Assembly (NCBI GenBank): GCA_003141795.1
Contig: PLNO01000092.1
Coordinates: 915 to 8,592, forward strand
Length of the DNA stretch: 7,678 nt
Source of the DNA: Spirochaetaceae bacterium
Lineage (GTDB): Bacteria; Spirochaetota; Spirochaetia; SZUA-6; Fen-1364
Direction: 5' to 3'
The notes under the pieces: generated by a model
Seen by the model: only the letters and a program-made list of their open reading frames with translations
Told to the model about the DNA's origin: nothing
Database searches by the model: none
Position numbers and translations under genes: made by a program
Shown: in pieces, positions 5,996-7,678 of the stretch
How the letters are laid out: each line of letters starts with the position of its first letter
Numbering within the stretch: the first letter of the stretch is position 1

Positions 5996-6193
5996 TTATT
6001 CCTCATTCTTGAGGGCCCCGATGAGCTTGCGATACTCCACGATGCGCGTAAAAACAGTCTGGTAGTCCTCGCGGACTACCAGCCTCTTGCCCGACAGCAT
6101 GATCATTGTCGTGTCGGGATTCCGTTCGATGTATTCGATCTGGTGGGGGTTGACGTAGTACGTCTTCCCGTCCAGGCGCGTCACCTCGATCAT
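5996..6193 (-). CDS. flbD: FlbD/SwrD family flagellar protein
   Basis: This is a small 65-residue protein beginning MIEVTRLDGKTYYVNPHQIE, with the family pattern of an initial I-x-V-T-R-L-(D/N)-G, then YVNP and IE, and a basic-acidic C-terminal helix. This family, called FlbD in spirochaetes and SwrD in Bacillus, always lies just after flgE. In Bacillus it raises flagellar torque, probably through the stator; its biochemical action is unknown. It should not be confused with the Caulobacter FlbD regulator. The ATG is preceded by a GAGGGGGG ribosome binding site about five bases upstream. No membrane segment or signal peptide is visible, so it is probably cytoplasmic. It is followed by a 62-base gap and then fliL, rather than by motA-motB as in Treponema, which makes its partnership with a stator encoded elsewhere a matter of inference. 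Confidence 0.9.
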   Translation of the reverse strand: MIEVTRLDGKTYYVNPHQIEYIERNPDTTMIMLSGKRLVVREDYQTVFTRIVEYRKLIGALKNEE

Positions 6194-6238
6194 TGCGCCC
6201 CCCTCATGGCGGCATCCCCACCGACAGCTTCACTCCTC

Positions 6239-7627
6239 CTACCTCTTGAGCTGCAGGAGCTCCTGGAGCATCTGGTCGGAGGTGGTGATCGTGCGGGAGT
6301 TGGCCTGGAAGCCCCTCTCCGTGACGATCATGTCGGTGAACTGCTCGGCGAGGTCCACGTTCGACATCTCGAGGGTGCCCGCCAGGACTTTTCCTTTCCC
6401 CGCGGTTCCCGAGGCGCCCACGTTCACCGTCCCCGAGTTGTTGGAGGACTGGTAGGTGTTGTCCCCCGCCTTCTCGAGACCTCCGGGGTTCGTGAAGGAG
6501 CCCAGCGCGATCTGGCCGATCGTCCTGTTGGAGCCGTTGGTGTACACGCCGGTGATCGTTCCCGACTGGTCGATCTTGAAGGTCTCCAGGTATCCCATGC
6601 CGTAGCCGCTCTGCTTCGTGGCCTTGGTCGTGGTGTCCGACGCCGTCTGCGTGATGGCGTCCCGGAAGGAACCGACGTTCCCGATGTTGAGGTTGAAGGT
6701 CTGCCGAACGGCCGCCGCTCCGGCGGGCAGCGTCGTGTCAGGCACGTCGTAGGAGACCGCGGTCTGCAGGGAGCCTGCCGTGACGGTGTTGCCCTGGGCG
6801 TCCCGAACGCCCGCGAGCGCGCCGAAATTGTCGAAATCGATCTGGAAGCTGTTCGTGGCCGCCTGACCGTTTCCGACCTGAACGCGGGTGTTCGTGGCCG
6901 TCTGGGCGGCGGGGTCGACGGTGACTTCCGCCTGCCACCGGTTGGCGACGCCCACCACCTTCGTGAAGTTCACCTGCAGCTTGTGCACGCGGCCGAAGGA
7001 GTCAAAGATGTCGAAGCTCGTCGGATGCGTGCCGGCCTCCACCGTTGCGGGGGTCGCTCCCGGCGGGACCTCAGGGGTGCGCTTGTCGAGGTTGCTCGCG
7101 TACCACACGTCGGTCGTCGCCTGGGCGGGGTCTTTGCTCCCCACGGGGATGACCACGTCCTGCACGTCGGAGGCGTTGTTGACGAAGGTCTGTCCACCCA
7201 CGGTCTGTGCCAGCCAGCCCTGCACGCGCATCCCGTTGGCGGGGTTCACGAGCCTGCCGTCCTGATCCAGACCGAAGGCGCCGTCCCGCGTGTAGAAACG
7301 CTTGTCGCCGTCGTTGAGGATGAAGAAGCCGTTGCCCTGGAGGGAAACGTCGGTCATGACGCCGGTGGACTGCAGCGCGCCCTGGGTGTGGATGGTGTCG
7401 ATGGAAGCCACCTGCATGCCGAGACCGACCTGCTGCGGGTTCACGCCTCCCACCTCATTGGTGGGCCGCGCGGCGCCGGCGAGGGTCTGCGACAGCATGT
7501 CCTGGAACGTGACCCTGCCCTTCTTGAAGCCGTAGGTGTTCACGTTGGCGATATTGTTTCCCAGAACGTCCATGCGGGTCTGGTGATTTTGCAGGCCGGC
7601 AACACCGGCCCAGAGCGATCGCATCAT
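6239..7627 (-). CDS. flgE: Flagellar hook protein FlgE, with Ser in place of the cross-linking Cys
   Basis: FlgE polymerises into the hook, the universal joint between rod and filament; in spirochaetes this lies in the periplasm. The 462-residue product has the N-terminal D0 rod/hook signature ([14 protein letters not shown], residues 24-37), a central hook region with the [10 protein letters not shown] strand (209-218), and the C-terminal D0 helix ([19 protein letters not shown], 436-454). The length matches the Treponema protein (about 463) and is much longer than Bacillus FlgE. The start is the first of two tandem ATGs, nine bases after AAGGAG. In treponemes Lys165 and Cys178 of neighbouring subunits form a lysinoalanine cross-link. 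Here Lys165 (AAA) and Asn179 (AAC) are present, but residue 178 is Ser (AGC) in the motif ASNLDKR, and no Cys occurs anywhere in the protein. The reading frame is intact with no other sign of decay. It is followed by flbD after a 45-base gap. Confidence 0.96.
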   Translation of the reverse strand: MMRSLWAGVAGLQNHQTRMDVLGNNIANVNTYGFKKGRVTFQDMLSQTLAGAARPTNEVGGVNPQQVGLGMQVASIDTIHTQGALQSTGVMTDVSLQGNGFFILNDGDKRFYTRDGAFGLDQDGRLVNPANGMRVQGWLAQTVGGQTFVNNASDVQDVVIPVGSKDPAQATTDVWYASNLDKRTPEVPPGATPATVEAGTHPTSFDIFDSFGRVHKLQVNFTKVVGVANRWQAEVTVDPAAQTATNTRVQVGNGQAATNSFQIDFDNFGALAGVRDAQGNTVTAGSLQTAVSYDVPDTTLPAGAAAVRQTFNLNIGNVGSFRDAITQTASDTTTKATKQSGYGMGYLETFKIDQSGTITGVYTNGSNRTIGQIALGSFTNPGGLEKAGDNTYQSSNNSGTVNVGASGTAGKGKVLAGTLEMSNVDLAEQFTDMIVTERGFQANSRTITTSDQMLQELLQLKR

Positions 7628-7633
7628 GTCTCG

Positions 7634-7678
7634 TTACTCCTTCGAATTCAGCTTGATCTTCTGGACCTGGGAATAGTC
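7634..7678 (-). CDS. C-terminal tail of upstream flagellar gene, probably flgD (partial)
   Basis: The last 14 codons of an open frame enter from the right edge and read DYSQVQKIKLNSKE before a TAA stop. The stop lies six bases before the flgE start codon, and the flgE ribosome binding site (AAGGAG) overlaps the end of this frame, as expected for tightly packed operon genes. In spirochaete and Bacillus-type fla operons the gene directly before flgE is flgD, the hook-cap scaffold protein, so flgD is the natural guess. This rests on gene order; 14 residues are too few to identify the family, and the short frame could in principle be chance. Confidence 0.5.
   Translation of the reverse strand, partial: DYSQVQKIKLNSKE

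Noticed and set aside
6190..6215. Tiny upstream ORF (ATG AGG GGG GCG CAA TGA) whose stop overlaps the flbD ATG
   Set aside because: Five codons can arise by chance, and the AGG GGG part is also the flbD ribosome binding site; no independent initiation signal is seen.
6194..6238. Gap between flgE and flbD checked for a terminator or promoter
   Set aside because: No stable hairpin with a U run and no convincing -35/-10 pair; it holds only the flbD ribosome binding site.

Overview
The window is a single-strand block of flagellar genes, all read on the minus strand (right to left in window coordinates). In transcription order it holds the tail of an upstream gene (probably flgD), flgE (hook), flbD, fliL, fliM, fliY (C-ring/switch), fliO, fliP, fliQ, fliR and the first 206 codons of flhB (export gate), which runs off the left edge. 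There are no RNA genes, mobile elements, CRISPR arrays or foreign-looking inserts. Long open frames on the plus strand are GC-driven shadows of these genes.

The best match is a GC-rich spirochaete. FlgE is 462 residues long and lines up by residue number with what I remember of the Treponema hook protein. FliY (CheC-like plus SpoA) takes the place of a short FliN. FlhB starts with an extension ending in LQWFAAEDEGRTEEP, which I associate with treponemes, and the order flgD-flgE-flbD-fliL-fliM-fliY-fliO-P-Q-R-flhB is that of the spirochaete fla operon. Two differences stand out: the motA-motB pair that sits between flbD and fliL in Treponema and Borrelia is absent, and so is the cheY found after fliY in Bacillus-type operons.

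Layout: 7634-7678 upstream gene tail; 6239-7627 flgE; 5996-6193 flbD; a 62-base AT-richer gap with a possible promoter; 5379-5933 fliL; 4337-5368 fliM; 3201-4340 fliY; a gap of about 92 bases with two strong GC hairpins; then fliO, fliP, fliQ, fliR and flhB, each overlapping the next by a few bases. The products build one machine: FliO/P/Q/R and FlhB form the export gate, FliM and FliY form the switch that binds CheY-P, FliL and FlbD act at the stator and in torque, and FlgE makes the hook (periplasmic in spirochaetes).

Most of the window is ordinary conserved flagellar DNA. The main unusual point is in FlgE: the cysteine that in spirochaetes forms the lysinoalanine cross-link between hook subunits is a serine here (S178), while the partner lysine (K165) and the adjacent Asn179 are kept, and the protein has no cysteine at all. 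Other points to check are two nine-base G tracts, in flhB and fliO, that could be phase-variable or error-prone; a likely CTG start for fliO; a FliY that seems to lack both CheC-type catalytic asparagines; and the tandem hairpins between the switch and export genes.
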